DNA of 64,000 nt from Telluribacter humicola (GTDB lineage Bacteria; Bacteroidota; Bacteroidia; Cytophagales; Spirosomataceae). Below, piece by piece: positions 50,049-59,214 of the stretch. The notes under the pieces are model-generated. The model saw only the letters and a list, made by a program, of their open reading frames with translations, ran no database searches and was not told the DNA's origin. The translations under genes and the position numbers were made by a program. The stretch covers positions 565,450 through 629,449 of the forward strand of contig NZ_JAFIQT010000003.1 of NCBI RefSeq assembly GCF_017355935.1, given 5' to 3'. The stretch's first letter is position 1, and the number at the start of each line of letters is the position of its first letter.

Positions 50049-51863
50049 ATGCAATCCATTCGTAACATCGCAATTATTGCGCACGTTGACCACGGTAAAA
50101 CTACGCTGGTTGACAAAATCATTCATGCTTCAAAGCTATTCCGCGACAATCAGGAGTTTAACGACCTGATTCTCGACAACAACGATCTTGAGCGTGAGCG
50201 TGGAATTACCATCGTTTCCAAAAACGTATCGGTACGCTACAAGGATGTAAAGATCAACGTAATTGATACACCGGGCCACGCCGACTTTGGTGGTGAGGTT
50301 GAGCGTGTACTCAAAATGGCCGACGGCGTGCTGTTGCTTGTGGATGCTTTCGAAGGTCCTATGCCACAGACGCGCTTCGTACTGAGCAAAGCTGTCCAGC
50401 TGGGTCTCAAGCCTATCGTGGTGGTAAATAAAGTAGATAAAGAAAACTGTCGCCCCGAGGAAGTACAGGAAGGTGTATTTGACCTGATGTTCAACCTGGG
50501 TGCTACCGAAGACCAGCTTGACTTCGTAACGGTATACGGTTCGTCAAAGCAGGGCTGGATGGGTCCGGACTGGCAGACTCCAACTTCGGATATAACTTTC
50601 CTGCTGGATACGATCATTGAGCAGATTCCACCGGCACCAATGAACGAAGGTACTGTACAGATGCAGATCACTTCACTGGATTACAACGCATTCGTAGGTC
50701 GTATCGCGATCGGACGTGTATTGCGTGGTACGCTGAAAGAAGGTTCTACCATTGCTCTTTGCAAAGCGCATGGAGTAATCAAGAAAGTAAAGATCAAGGA
50801 ACTCAATGTATTTGAAGGACTTGGTAAGCAGAAGGTAAGTGAAGTATCTGCGGGCGATATATGCGCGGTAACCGGTATTGAGGATTTCGAGATTGGTGAT
50901 ACAATTGCCGATGCTGAAAACCCTGAGCCGCTTCCACGTATCGCGGTAGATGAGCCTACCATGAATATGCTCTTTACTATCAATAACTCACCGTTCTTTG
51001 GTAAGGAAGGTAAATTCGTAACGTCGCGCCACCTGCGTGATCGCCTCATGAAGGAAACGGAGAAAAACCTTGCCCTACGCGTAGAGCCTACCGATACCGA
51101 AGATAAATTCCTGGTATACGGACGGGGTATCCTGCACTTGTCGGTACTTATCGAGACTATGCGCCGCGAAGGCTACGAACTACAGCTAGGTCAGCCGCAG
51201 GTACTATACAAGGAAGACGAAAACGGTCAGCGCCTCGAGCCTATCGAGACCCTGGTAGTAGATGTCCCCGAAGAGTCTGCCGGTAAGGTAATTGAACTGG
51301 CTACCCAGCGCAAGGGCGAACTGCTTATTATGGAGCCAAAGGGCGACCTGCAGCACCTTGAGTTTGAGATTCCTTCACGTGGTCTGATTGGTTTGCGTTC
51401 CAACGTACTGACTGCTACCCAGGGTGAAGCCGTAATGACGCACCGCTTCAAGAGCTTTGATACTTTCCGCGGACCTATTCCGGGTCGTATCAGTGGTTCT
51501 ATTATCTCAAAAGGAACCGGTATGGCAACGGGTTATACCATTGACAAACTTCAGGATCGCGGCCGCTTCTTTGTGGAGCCAGGCGAAGAGATTTACGGTG
51601 GTCAGGTAGTAGGTGAGCACAATCGTCCTAACGACATCGTAGTGAACCTGCAGGAAGCCAAGAAACTGACCAACATGCGTGCCTCCGGCTCGGACGACGG
51701 TCTGCGTATCGCTCCGAAGATCAACTTCTCGCTCGAAGAATCTATGGAATATATCCAGAAGGATGAGTACCTGGAAGTAACGCCTCAGAGCATCCGGATG
51801 CGTAAGATCTATCTAGACGAAAACGATCGTAAGCGTAACGCCAATAAAATGGAAATGGCTTAA
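50049..51863 (+). CDS. typA: Translational GTPase TypA/BipA
   Basis: The ATG at 50049 (MQSIRNIAIIAHVDHGKTTL) is the family start; 14 codons further upstream are open but not conserved. The protein of 604 residues has G1 AHVDHGKT, G2 RERGIT, G3 DTPGHADFGGEVERVL, G4 NKVD and then EF-G-like domains II, III and V plus the TypA C-terminal domain (AVMTHRFKSFDTFRG, GRISGSIISKGTG). TypA binds ribosomes and is needed for assembly and growth under stress. A good terminator follows. Confidence 0.97.
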   Translation: MQSIRNIAIIAHVDHGKTTLVDKIIHASKLFRDNQEFNDLILDNNDLERERGITIVSKNVSVRYKDVKINVIDTPGHADFGGEVERVLKMADGVLLLVDAFEGPMPQTRFVLSKAVQLGLKPIVVVNKVDKENCRPEEVQEGVFDLMFNLGATEDQLDFVTVYGSSKQGWMGPDWQTPTSDITFLLDTIIEQIPPAPMNEGTVQMQITSLDYNAFVGRIAIGRVLRGTLKEGSTIALCKAHGVIKKVKIKELNVFEGLGKQKVSEVSAGDICAVTGIEDFEIGDTIADAENPEPLPRIAVDEPTMNMLFTINNSPFFGKEGKFVTSRHLRDRLMKETEKNLALRVEPTDTEDKFLVYGRGILHLSVLIETMRREGYELQLGQPQVLYKEDENGQRLEPIETLVVDVPEESAGKVIELATQRKGELLIMEPKGDLQHLEFEIPSRGLIGLRSNVLTATQGEAVMTHRFKSFDTFRGPIPGRISGSIISKGTGMATGYTIDKLQDRGRFFVEPGEEIYGGQVVGEHNRPNDIVVNLQEAKKLTNMRASGSDDGLRIAPKINFSLEESMEYIQKDEYLEVTPQSIRMRKIYLDENDRKRNANKMEMA

Positions 51864-51886
51864 TTCGTAATCGAATAATCAATATA

Positions 51887-51930
51887 AAAAGGTACTTAGA
51901 GTCTGAAAGGAGTTCTAAGTACCTTTTCTT
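51887..51930 (+). terminator. Rho-independent terminator after typA
   Basis: A perfect 14-bp stem (AAAAGGTACTTAGA, 51887-51900, with 51914-51927), followed by CTTTTTT. Confidence 0.85.
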
Positions 51931-51964
51931 TTTTAAGAGCAAGTACAACTACTGGTAAGGCTGC

Positions 51965-54388
51965 CTATTCCGACCGAAGATTCTTCACCGGATTCATCAT
52001 CGCCGCCCTGATGCTGTGAAAGCTAACGGTTATCAGGGCAATACCTACCGCCAAAGCACCCGCTAAGGCAAATACCCACCAGGCCAGTTCGATTCTGTTT
52101 GCAAAATCCTGCAGCCAACGATCCATAGCATACCACGCCAGGCAGGAAGCCAGTACTACGGCCAGCCCTACTGGTCTGAGAAAATCCTTTGACAGTAACA
52201 CCACAATACTTCCTATACTGGCACCTAGCACTTTGCGGACGCCTATTTCCTTTGTACGATTTTTGGCCGTGTACATAGCCAGCCCCAGCAGCCCCAGACA
52301 GGCTATACCTACCGCTAATAGTGAGAACCAACTGAATAGCTTAGCCAGTCGCTCCTCTGACTCGTACTGCTGCTGAAAGTGGTCATCCAGAAAGAAGTAC
52401 TCAAACGCATTACCCGGATATACTTCCTGAAAGGTAGCCTCAATAGCGGGTATGGTACTGCGCAGGGTATTGCCTTGTAGCGTAATGGTCAGGTACTCAC
52501 TGTTCCAGGGTATGTGGTAAAATAGGATGGGGCTATTTACCATTTTCAGAGACTGCTGGTGAAAGTCCTGCACAACCCCTACGATCCGTTTCGGATTAAT
52601 ATCTCCTATTTTCTGATTGATTGCACTTTCGGGCGTCGGAAAGCCAAAGGCACGTAGCGCGGTCTGATTGATGATAACGGCACCATCATCAAGTAGTAGG
52701 TTGTCGTGGAAGTTTCGGCCTGCCAGTACTTTTATCTCGTAGGCGGATATAAAATCTTCATCTACGGCCAGAACGCTGCACAACTTAAAATCAGCACCGG
52801 TATCCTGAAAGCGCTTCAACTCCTGGGTCCAGAAAATTTCCTGTCCTGGAATCTCTGAGGAAGCTGTTATGTTCCTGACTCCCGCATTCCCTCCTACCCT
52901 TTCCTTAAAAAGAGCCAGTTCGTTTGTGAAACTTTCCGACCGCAGTACCTTGGGTGCTTTCACCACCAGTTTCTGCTCAATGTTCATACCCAGATCCTGG
53001 TTCTGCATGAAGTTGAGCTGCTGATTGATCACGATGGTAGCAATAATCAGAACCACCGAAGCGGTAAACTGAAACACTACCAGGCCCTTGCGGAGTAACT
53101 CTCCCCCCACCTGCCGGGAAATTCGCCCTTTCAAAACGACTATGGGCTTGTAGGAAGACAAGATAAAGGCAGGATAGAACCCGGAGAGAAAGAACCCCAG
53201 GCCGAAAATGACAAGCGCGACCACCCAGAAAACAGGCTGCTGAAACAGCGTATACCCGATGGGGGTATGAATCCAACCATCAAAGACAGCGAGTATCAGT
53301 ACAAACAGGATAGCGGCGAAAAAGAGCGAGCTGACATTGACCACGAAGGATTCAAATAAAAACTGCCTGACCAACTGCTGCTTGCCCGATCCCAGCGCTT
53401 TTCTGATTCCTACTTCCTTAGTTCGTTCGATCCCCAGAGCAGTCGTCAGGTTTATATAATTCAACCACCCAATCGACAGAATGAGCAGGGCCACCAGCAC
53501 CAGAATATAAACAGTCTCTATTTTACCGTTGGACTCGATTTCCGAGGGCATTCGGGAGTAGAGGTGAATGTCGCGTAGAGGTTGTAAGATAAACCTCTGT
53601 TCTACCTTGTACTTTCTCAGCATGTTTCCAATATGCTTTTCAATAAGGCCGGGCAGTCGGTTCTCCAGGGATTCTGCTGAAGTACCGGGGGTTAAGAGCA
53701 GGTAGGTGTAGAAGTTGGTCCAGTACCATCCACCATTGGCAAACTGCTGGTTGGTGAGCAGATTCTGGATCGAAAAAAGAAAGTCGAAATGGAAATGGCT
53801 GTTTGGAGGAAAATCTGTAAATACTCCTTCTACCACGTAGGTACCTCCTTTCCAGTTTGAGTTTAAGGTAAGGGTTTTACCAATGGGGTCTTCCCGGCCA
53901 AAGTACTTCTGCGCCATGGACTCGGATATAACCACTGACTCCGGCCGACGCAGTACCCGGTCCGCCGAGCCCTTGATAAGGGAAAAGGAGAACACATTGA
54001 AAAATGAAGAATCCGTATAAAACGCCCTCTTCTCGTGGTAACTAACCACTTCTCCTGCCCCACTCTGGTAGCTGATCATGCCATTGGCCTCGTGCAATCG
54101 TACAAAGTCCTGAACCTCCGGAAAAGCTTCCTTTATAGCAGGAGCTTCGGCGTAGTAGCTGATAGCACTGCTGTTGGTCAGTACTCCGTTCTTATAATCA
54201 TCCAGCCTGATGCGGTAGATGTTATCTGCGTTCTGGTGGAAGGCATCGTAGCTCAGTTCATAGAATACATACCGGGTAATCAGTAGAAAAGCCGCCATAC
54301 TGGCCGCTAACCCACCTACCATGATCAGCGAAATGTACCTGTGCTTAATCAGGTTTCTGAGGGCTACTTTCAGGTAGTTATGTATCAT
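51965..54388 (-). CDS. MacB/FtsX-type ABC transporter permease
   Basis: An 807-residue membrane protein with two MacB-PCD/FtsX modules. The start is MIHNYLKVALRNLIKHRYISLIMVGGLA, the usual opening of this Bacteroidota family. Each half has a helix, a periplasmic domain and then a three-helix FtsX segment: GIERTKEVGIRKALGS with following helices near the middle, and TAKNRTKEIGVRKVLGAS with helices near the C terminus. These permeases act with a separate ATPase, absent here, in export of antimicrobial peptides or other compounds. The gene stands alone. Its upstream region has repeated AT-rich sites and a long palindrome. Confidence 0.92.
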   Translation of the reverse strand: MIHNYLKVALRNLIKHRYISLIMVGGLAASMAAFLLITRYVFYELSYDAFHQNADNIYRIRLDDYKNGVLTNSSAISYYAEAPAIKEAFPEVQDFVRLHEANGMISYQSGAGEVVSYHEKRAFYTDSSFFNVFSFSLIKGSADRVLRRPESVVISESMAQKYFGREDPIGKTLTLNSNWKGGTYVVEGVFTDFPPNSHFHFDFLFSIQNLLTNQQFANGGWYWTNFYTYLLLTPGTSAESLENRLPGLIEKHIGNMLRKYKVEQRFILQPLRDIHLYSRMPSEIESNGKIETVYILVLVALLILSIGWLNYINLTTALGIERTKEVGIRKALGSGKQQLVRQFLFESFVVNVSSLFFAAILFVLILAVFDGWIHTPIGYTLFQQPVFWVVALVIFGLGFFLSGFYPAFILSSYKPIVVLKGRISRQVGGELLRKGLVVFQFTASVVLIIATIVINQQLNFMQNQDLGMNIEQKLVVKAPKVLRSESFTNELALFKERVGGNAGVRNITASSEIPGQEIFWTQELKRFQDTGADFKLCSVLAVDEDFISAYEIKVLAGRNFHDNLLLDDGAVIINQTALRAFGFPTPESAINQKIGDINPKRIVGVVQDFHQQSLKMVNSPILFYHIPWNSEYLTITLQGNTLRSTIPAIEATFQEVYPGNAFEYFFLDDHFQQQYESEERLAKLFSWFSLLAVGIACLGLLGLAMYTAKNRTKEIGVRKVLGASIGSIVVLLSKDFLRPVGLAVVLASCLAWYAMDRWLQDFANRIELAWWVFALAGALAVGIALITVSFHSIRAAMMNPVKNLRSE

Positions 54389-54440
54389 ACCAGATGCTTA
54401 TTAGAGTAGAAGACTAGTTGCTCAATAAATATAGCTAAAT

Positions 54441-54474
54441 TATTAGTTATAAAACTATATAATTAGTTATAAAA
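54441..54474. promoter_or_regulatory. Paired AT-rich repeats upstream of the permease gene
   Basis: TATTAGTTATAAAA (54441-54454) and AATTAGTTATAAAA (54461-54474) lie 20 bases apart, about two helical turns, 53-86 bases before the permease start. They could be operator sites. Confidence 0.45.
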
Positions 54475-54496
54475 ATTTCATCTACTCTAACTTTGC

Positions 54497-54523
54497 ATAA
54501 AAGTGACACGGTGTCACTTTTAT
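54497..54523. terminator. Perfect 27-base palindrome: terminator of the Nudix gene or operator
   Basis: ATAAAAGTGACAC and GTGTCACTTTTAT are separated by a single G. It lies 10 bases after the Nudix stop codon (minus strand), as expected of a terminator, but the lack of a loop and its place upstream of the permease also allow an operator. Confidence 0.6.
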
Positions 54524-54532
54524 AGTAATCAT

Positions 54533-54970
54533 CTATACAAAAGGCTGTTCTATTCTACCTATGTGAGCTGAAGGTAATGTACCTTCCAAGTAAGCCTGGA
54601 GTTTACTACCTACCTGCGGGTACATTATCTGGGTTTGCAGTTCACTAACAGGTACCCAGGCTATAGCACCAGCAGTTGTATGCTCAGGATTGAGTCGGGG
54701 CTTACCCGCAACATCAAGTACTTCAAAGACACAGTGCAGGGTATCTTCTTTACCCCCCCAATCAATCACCTCACCACACAGGACCATTTCTCCCACCTGT
54801 ACCTCTACCCCCAGCTCTTCGCGCAGCTCCCGTTGCAGTGCCTCCTTCAGGTCCTCGCCCGGATCGGGATTACCGCCGGGCAACATATATACATCGGTGT
54901 TACCGTAGCGGTACTGCATCGTAAGCAGGGCATCATTAGCTATAATCAGGGCGGCGGGCCTTACTCTCAT
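54533..54970 (-). CDS. Nudix hydrolase
   Basis: A 145-residue protein with a complete Nudix box GX5EX7REUXEEXGU: GNPDPGE then DLKEALQ then RELREELGV. The Glu residues bind Mg2+. It begins RVRPAALIIANDALLTMQYR and has the GG at the start of the box. The substrate, usually a nucleoside diphosphate linked to another group, cannot be predicted. The gene is separate from the permease and followed by a palindrome. Confidence 0.93.
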   Translation of the reverse strand: MRVRPAALIIANDALLTMQYRYGNTDVYMLPGGNPDPGEDLKEALQRELREELGVEVQVGEMVLCGEVIDWGGKEDTLHCVFEVLDVAGKPRLNPEHTTAGAIAWVPVSELQTQIMYPQVGSKLQAYLEGTLPSAHIGRIEQPFV

Positions 54971-55082
54971 GGTATAGTTGATTAGTTTAGTTTGGTAAGT
55001 CTGTAAAAAAACGAGTACTTATGCAAGTAAGGCCAACCTACTGTACGGCTTTCTCTTGTAGTCCAAGTCCATTTATCGCATT

Positions 55083-55820
55083 ATGAAATCTCTACTAGTC
55101 TCTCTGCTTTCCCTGATAGTACTCTTTGCTTTTGTTGATGCTGTTTCACCCAATCCACCCCGCAAGGATGCCATCCTGGTATTCTCGAAGACCAAAGGCT
55201 TTCGTCACCAGTCCATCCCGGACGGAAAACTGGCCCTGCTCAAAATGGGCAAACAGATAGGCATCCGGGTAGATACAACCGAAGATGCCTCGGCCTTTAC
55301 ACCTGCCAATCTACGCAAATACAAGGCCCTTGTATTCCTGAGTACCTCGGGGGAAGTATTTGATGAGGAGCAGAAAAAGGCGTTCCAGGAGTATATCCGC
55401 AAAGGCGGGGGTTTCGTGGGTATTCATGGTGCTACAACTACCGAGTACAAGTGGCCCTGGTACAACCAGCTCATAGGAGCCTACTTCCTGGACCATCCCA
55501 AGCCTCAGAATGCCTCCATTGACGTCTGGAACCGCGAACATCCGGCTACCCGCGTGCTACCCGCCCGCTGGAACCGCTTCGACGAATGGTACAATTACCG
55601 CGATATGCAACCGAACCTCAAGGTGATAGCTACACTGGATGAAAGCAGCTATAAGGGTGGTAAACACGGCCGCATCCACCCCTTTGCCTGGTACCACGAG
55701 TTTGACGGCGGCCGGTCATTCTACACCGGCGGTGGCCACACCAAAGAATCCTATTCGGAGCCTCTGTTTATGAAACACGTACAGGAGGGTATACTTTGGG
55801 CTATGAAGCGCAGAAAATAA
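55083..55820 (+). CDS. ThuA-domain secreted protein (copy 1)
   Basis: A 245-residue exported protein (signal MKSLLVSLLSLIVLFAFVDA). The ThuA fold, a class I glutamine amidotransferase-like domain, is seen in ILVFSKTKGFRHQSIPDGK, the sequence YKALVFLSTSGEVFDEEQKK, GFVGIHGATTTEYKWPWY, RFDEWYNY and a final FYTGGGHTKESY. ThuA proteins are linked to sugar metabolism and catabolism of trehalose-like compounds, but the reaction is not well defined. The usual nucleophile Cys is absent; residues around GIHGA are conserved. Copy 2 lies 53 bases downstream. Confidence 0.9.
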   Translation: MKSLLVSLLSLIVLFAFVDAVSPNPPRKDAILVFSKTKGFRHQSIPDGKLALLKMGKQIGIRVDTTEDASAFTPANLRKYKALVFLSTSGEVFDEEQKKAFQEYIRKGGGFVGIHGATTTEYKWPWYNQLIGAYFLDHPKPQNASIDVWNREHPATRVLPARWNRFDEWYNYRDMQPNLKVIATLDESSYKGGKHGRIHPFAWYHEFDGGRSFYTGGGHTKESYSEPLFMKHVQEGILWAMKRRK

Positions 55821-55873
55821 TAGTAGCTGGCTCTCTATTTCTGCTTTATTAGTAACACTACAAACAAGAACTC

Positions 55874-56617
55874 ATGAAACACATTTATCTGCTGCTTATT
55901 CTGCTTTGCGTTACTTCTGTGGCATTTACGAGTACTGCACAATCCAGAAGATCGACTACCAAAGATGCCGTACTGGTATTTTCAAAGACGGCCGGCTTCC
56001 GCCACCAGTCCATCCCGACCGGCAGGGCTGCTCTTTATCAGCTAGGTCAGAAAAATAACTTCCGGGTAGATACCACGGAGGATGCTTCTGTCTTTACGTA
56101 TGACAACCTGCGCAAGTACAAGACCATCGTATTCCTAAGTACTACGGGCGATATCCTGAATCAGGAGCAGCAGGCAGCCTTTGAACAGTATATTCAAAAA
56201 GGAGGTGGCTACGTAGGGATACACGCTGCCGCTGATACGGAGTACGAGTGGCCCTGGTACAATAAGCTGGTTGGCGCTTACTTCCTGCACCACCCTAAGC
56301 AGCAGAATGCCGTTGTCCACGTCTGGAACCGGGAGCACCCTACGGTCCGCTTCCTGCCCGAGCGCTGGAAGCGCTTTGATGAGTGGTACAGCTACAAAAG
56401 CATCCAGCCCGGTATCAAAGTACTGGCCACGCTTGACGAATCAACCTATGAGGGAGGACGCAACGGACGTAACCATCCATTCATATGGTACCACGAGTAC
56501 GACGGCGGCCGCGCTTTCTATACCGGTGGTGGTCACACCAACGAGTCATACGAGGAGCCCCTGTTCATGAAGCACGTCCTGGAGGGAATTAAGTGGACGA
56601 TGAAAAGGACGAAATAA
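55874..56617 (+). CDS. ThuA-domain secreted protein (copy 2)
   Basis: A 247-residue exported paralogue of the preceding gene (signal up to TSTAQS). It shares the same order of motifs: VLVFSKTAGFRHQSIP, KTIVFLSTTGDILNQEQQAAF, GYVGIHAAADTEYEWPWY, RFDEWYSY and FYTGGGHTNESY. The close similarity over the whole length and the 53-base spacing point to local tandem duplication. The two may differ in substrate. Confidence 0.9.
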   Translation: MKHIYLLLILLCVTSVAFTSTAQSRRSTTKDAVLVFSKTAGFRHQSIPTGRAALYQLGQKNNFRVDTTEDASVFTYDNLRKYKTIVFLSTTGDILNQEQQAAFEQYIQKGGGYVGIHAAADTEYEWPWYNKLVGAYFLHHPKQQNAVVHVWNREHPTVRFLPERWKRFDEWYSYKSIQPGIKVLATLDESTYEGGRNGRNHPFIWYHEYDGGRAFYTGGGHTNESYEEPLFMKHVLEGIKWTMKRTK

Positions 56618-56621
56618 ATAA

Positions 56622-56700
56622 AGCTGTAAGCAATAGGCTTTAGGCTCTAAGCTTTTAAATGGTGGAACACCTAAGGCTTAGAGCATAAAGCATATAGCTC
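56622..56700. repeat. Heptamer-periodic inverted repeat between convergent genes
   Basis: Units TAAGCAA, TAGGCTT, TAGGCTC, TAAGCTT on one side and TTAGAGC, ATAAAGC, ATATAGC on the other run in 7-base register; GCTCTAAGC (56644-56652) pairs perfectly with GCTTAGAGC (56676-56684). It probably acts as a bidirectional terminator. Confidence 0.55.
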
Positions 56701-56703
56701 CCC

Positions 56704-57288
56704 TCATTCCCCCAGTACCATCTTTTCAATCAGGAGAATGAAGATGTGTATTACCTTGATATGAATTTCCTGAATACGGTCGGCGTAGCCGAAGTGGGGT
56801 ACCCGGATCTCGACATCAGCCAATCCGGCCAGCTTTCCACCGTCTTTTCCCGACAGGATTATTACTTTCATTCCTTTGGCGCGGGCAGCCTCTACAGCTC
56901 TGATGATGTTGCCCGAGTTTCCGCTGGTGCTGATGCCTAATAGTACGTCACCGGCTTGCCCCAGGCCTTCTACGTAGCGTGAGAAGACGTACTCAAAGCC
57001 ATAGTCATTGCCGACGCAGCTCAGGTGGCTGACATCCGAGATAGCAATAGCCGGCAAAGAACGACGGTTGTCGCGGTAACGACCTGATAACTCTTCGGCG
57101 AAGTGCATGGCATCGCAGTGCGAGCCCCCGTTACCACAGGAGATAATCTTGCGGTCGCTTTTGATGGCTTCGGCCATCAGAGTAGCCGCCTTCTCTATGG
57201 CTTCTATATGAGCCGGATCGCTCAGAAAAGTAGTAAGTACACGCTGCGATTCGGTTAACTGCTGCGTAATAGTATCCTGAAACATCAT
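56704..57288 (-). CDS. gmhA: D-sedoheptulose-7-phosphate isomerase (SIS domain)
   Basis: A 194-residue SIS-domain protein of GmhA length. It contains [29 protein letters not shown]-like [19 protein letters not shown] and [18 protein letters not shown], which form the phosphosugar site and carry the GmhA-type residues. GmhA makes D-glycero-manno-heptose-7-phosphate, first step of heptose synthesis for lipopolysaccharide core or S-layer glycan. It is followed in the opposite direction by the ThuA pair and preceded by the Wzi-type gene on the same strand, 38 bases upstream. Confidence 0.93.
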   Translation of the reverse strand: MMFQDTITQQLTESQRVLTTFLSDPAHIEAIEKAATLMAEAIKSDRKIISCGNGGSHCDAMHFAEELSGRYRDNRRSLPAIAISDVSHLSCVGNDYGFEYVFSRYVEGLGQAGDVLLGISTSGNSGNIIRAVEAARAKGMKVIILSGKDGGKLAGLADVEIRVPHFGYADRIQEIHIKVIHIFILLIEKMVLGE

Positions 57289-57326
57289 GGGCTAGTATGG
57301 CTAAGTAAGTCTGAAAGATATAGAAG

Positions 57327-59075
57327 CTAAAAGATCTGCTGTCGGTAAGGGATGTTGTACCGTAGGGCCATTGTAGCCATACTGGTCTTGTGGTCGGGCT
57401 CGCGCCGATAGTTGGTGCGACGCCCCAGGTAGCGACCTTCCAAAAACAGGTTATGCGCCAGCATATAAGACACTCTCAGGTCACCCAGTGTGGTTATGGC
57501 TGATCTGCCCTGGGTTATATAGTTACCAAAACTCCGGAATCGGGTTTCGTAGTCCAGCAGGATATTCCCTCCCCAGTTTCTGCCGAAAGAATCAAGCCCT
57601 TTGTCTGACCACATGGCTGTGAAGTAGCCTGTAAGGCGGGGTGACGCTTTGTAACGCACTATACCCAGCACCTCCACAAAGTTGGCACCCAGCGGGTGGG
57701 CCAGTGGCTGGCTGAAGTGAGCATAATTACGTCCTCCATCACGGTGCGAGTACATAAAAGGGCGGGCAATATTGTATTCAGCCTGTAAATCCAGGTTAGG
57801 TACTCCGAAGGCATCCACGTATTTTCCTCCCAGTTGCAGACCATACTTCTTAGTCCAGGAGCCCTGGTTGGTAAAAAAGTACTTGGTCAGAAACTCATCC
57901 AGCATAAACTGCCCGTACAACGAAACCCGCTGCGCCAGGAGCCAGCGAAAATCAAAGCCCAGCAGGGCATTGTCCTCACTACCTATGTAAGACTCCACAA
58001 AGCGATAAAAAATAATCGGATTAAGGTAGTTGAGATCAAAGCCGCCGTTACCCGTACTATCCCCCCGGCTGAATACCTCCGCTTCGAATATACCCAGGTT
58101 AAAGCGGTCGGTCAGGTTGATACTCAGGTGGTGCATGGCCGAGTACTTACGCGCCCGGAGCAGATCCCCCCTAAAAGCCCCTTGTGAGTTGATCATGCTA
58201 GACCAGAGGTTGGTATAGCGAAAGCGTCCTATCTGTGTATCGAGTCGCAGGAACAGGTAGGGGGGGCTGTTGTCGGACAGCAGCATGGACCGGTAACCAC
58301 TCCCGATGAAGTTACGGTCGTGCCCGAATTGCAGACTAATATTTTTGATGGGCCGGAAGGTAATATAGCCACGCCCCGACATAAAGTCTACGCCTGTCCG
58401 TCGAAGAGGTTTGGCTAAGCCTTCACCCGGAAATGTATAGGTATTGGTATAGTCGTCGATATATTGCGAGAAGTAGTTACGCACGTACTCAGGAAAAGTG
58501 CCCTGGTTATCGGCTATATAGGTATAAAAGCCCAGCTTCTGATTTATCATCCCGCGGATCTCCACACCACGGCCTGTAAACCAAAGGGCCGAATTGGTAT
58601 TATTTTCAACCCCGTAGATGTTATTGGTAGCAAAGTTAACATGCAGGTCGAAGTCCTCATTATGGACGCTGTAGAGGTCAGCCGGATGGCGCCAAAGCTT
58701 TTGCTCGCCTTTTTTTGAATAAGGCAGGGAGCCCAGACGAGCCGGATTACTGTTGTAGTAGGTCCTGATGGTATCCGAGGTCCACTCCCAGCTGTCGTCG
58801 CGCAGGTACCGTATGGTGGCCCGATCTATTTCGGTCAGGCCTACTCCGCCGTATTTTAGTATGCTATCGGTAAGCTGCACCACCGCTCTCCGCTCGAAAG
58901 GCTTCACCCCGTAGTGAAACCCCTCTGAAAGCTTACCTCGCTTGATTTCCAGCCGGTCGATGAGATGATGATAATCATCGTTAAGAGGAATAAAAGTACT
59001 TTGAGCTTGACTCGAGGGCACACCTCCTAATAGAGCACACAGAATAATTAAAAACGTACTGTATCTTTGGATCAT
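57327..59075 (-). CDS. Wzi-family capsule assembly outer-membrane protein
   Basis: A 582-residue exported barrel (signal MIQRYSTFLIILCALLGGVPSSQAQ). Segments such as ISLQFGHDRNFIGSGYRSMLLSDNSPPY and VSLYGQFMLDEF are characteristic of the capsule assembly Wzi family in Bacteroidota; Wzi helps attach capsular polysaccharide to the outer membrane. The protein has an N-terminal ~150-residue region before the barrel. The neighbouring gmhA and the manC start 5 kb away support a link with surface polysaccharide. Confidence 0.85.
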   Translation of the reverse strand: MIQRYSTFLIILCALLGGVPSSQAQSTFIPLNDDYHHLIDRLEIKRGKLSEGFHYGVKPFERRAVVQLTDSILKYGGVGLTEIDRATIRYLRDDSWEWTSDTIRTYYNSNPARLGSLPYSKKGEQKLWRHPADLYSVHNEDFDLHVNFATNNIYGVENNTNSALWFTGRGVEIRGMINQKLGFYTYIADNQGTFPEYVRNYFSQYIDDYTNTYTFPGEGLAKPLRRTGVDFMSGRGYITFRPIKNISLQFGHDRNFIGSGYRSMLLSDNSPPYLFLRLDTQIGRFRYTNLWSSMINSQGAFRGDLLRARKYSAMHHLSINLTDRFNLGIFEAEVFSRGDSTGNGGFDLNYLNPIIFYRFVESYIGSEDNALLGFDFRWLLAQRVSLYGQFMLDEFLTKYFFTNQGSWTKKYGLQLGGKYVDAFGVPNLDLQAEYNIARPFMYSHRDGGRNYAHFSQPLAHPLGANFVEVLGIVRYKASPRLTGYFTAMWSDKGLDSFGRNWGGNILLDYETRFRSFGNYITQGRSAITTLGDLRVSYMLAHNLFLEGRYLGRRTNYRREPDHKTSMATMALRYNIPYRQQIF

Positions 59076-59214
59076 AAGATGGGTAATCCTTTTCTTGCAC
59101 TGGGTTTCTCCACAATAACTAAGGGTGCCAATGAGTTTTTTAGCCTTTTAAAGTGCCAAATTAGGTAACAATTTGTATAATCGTTACTGTTTTTTCTTAA
59201 ACCTACTTAACGCT

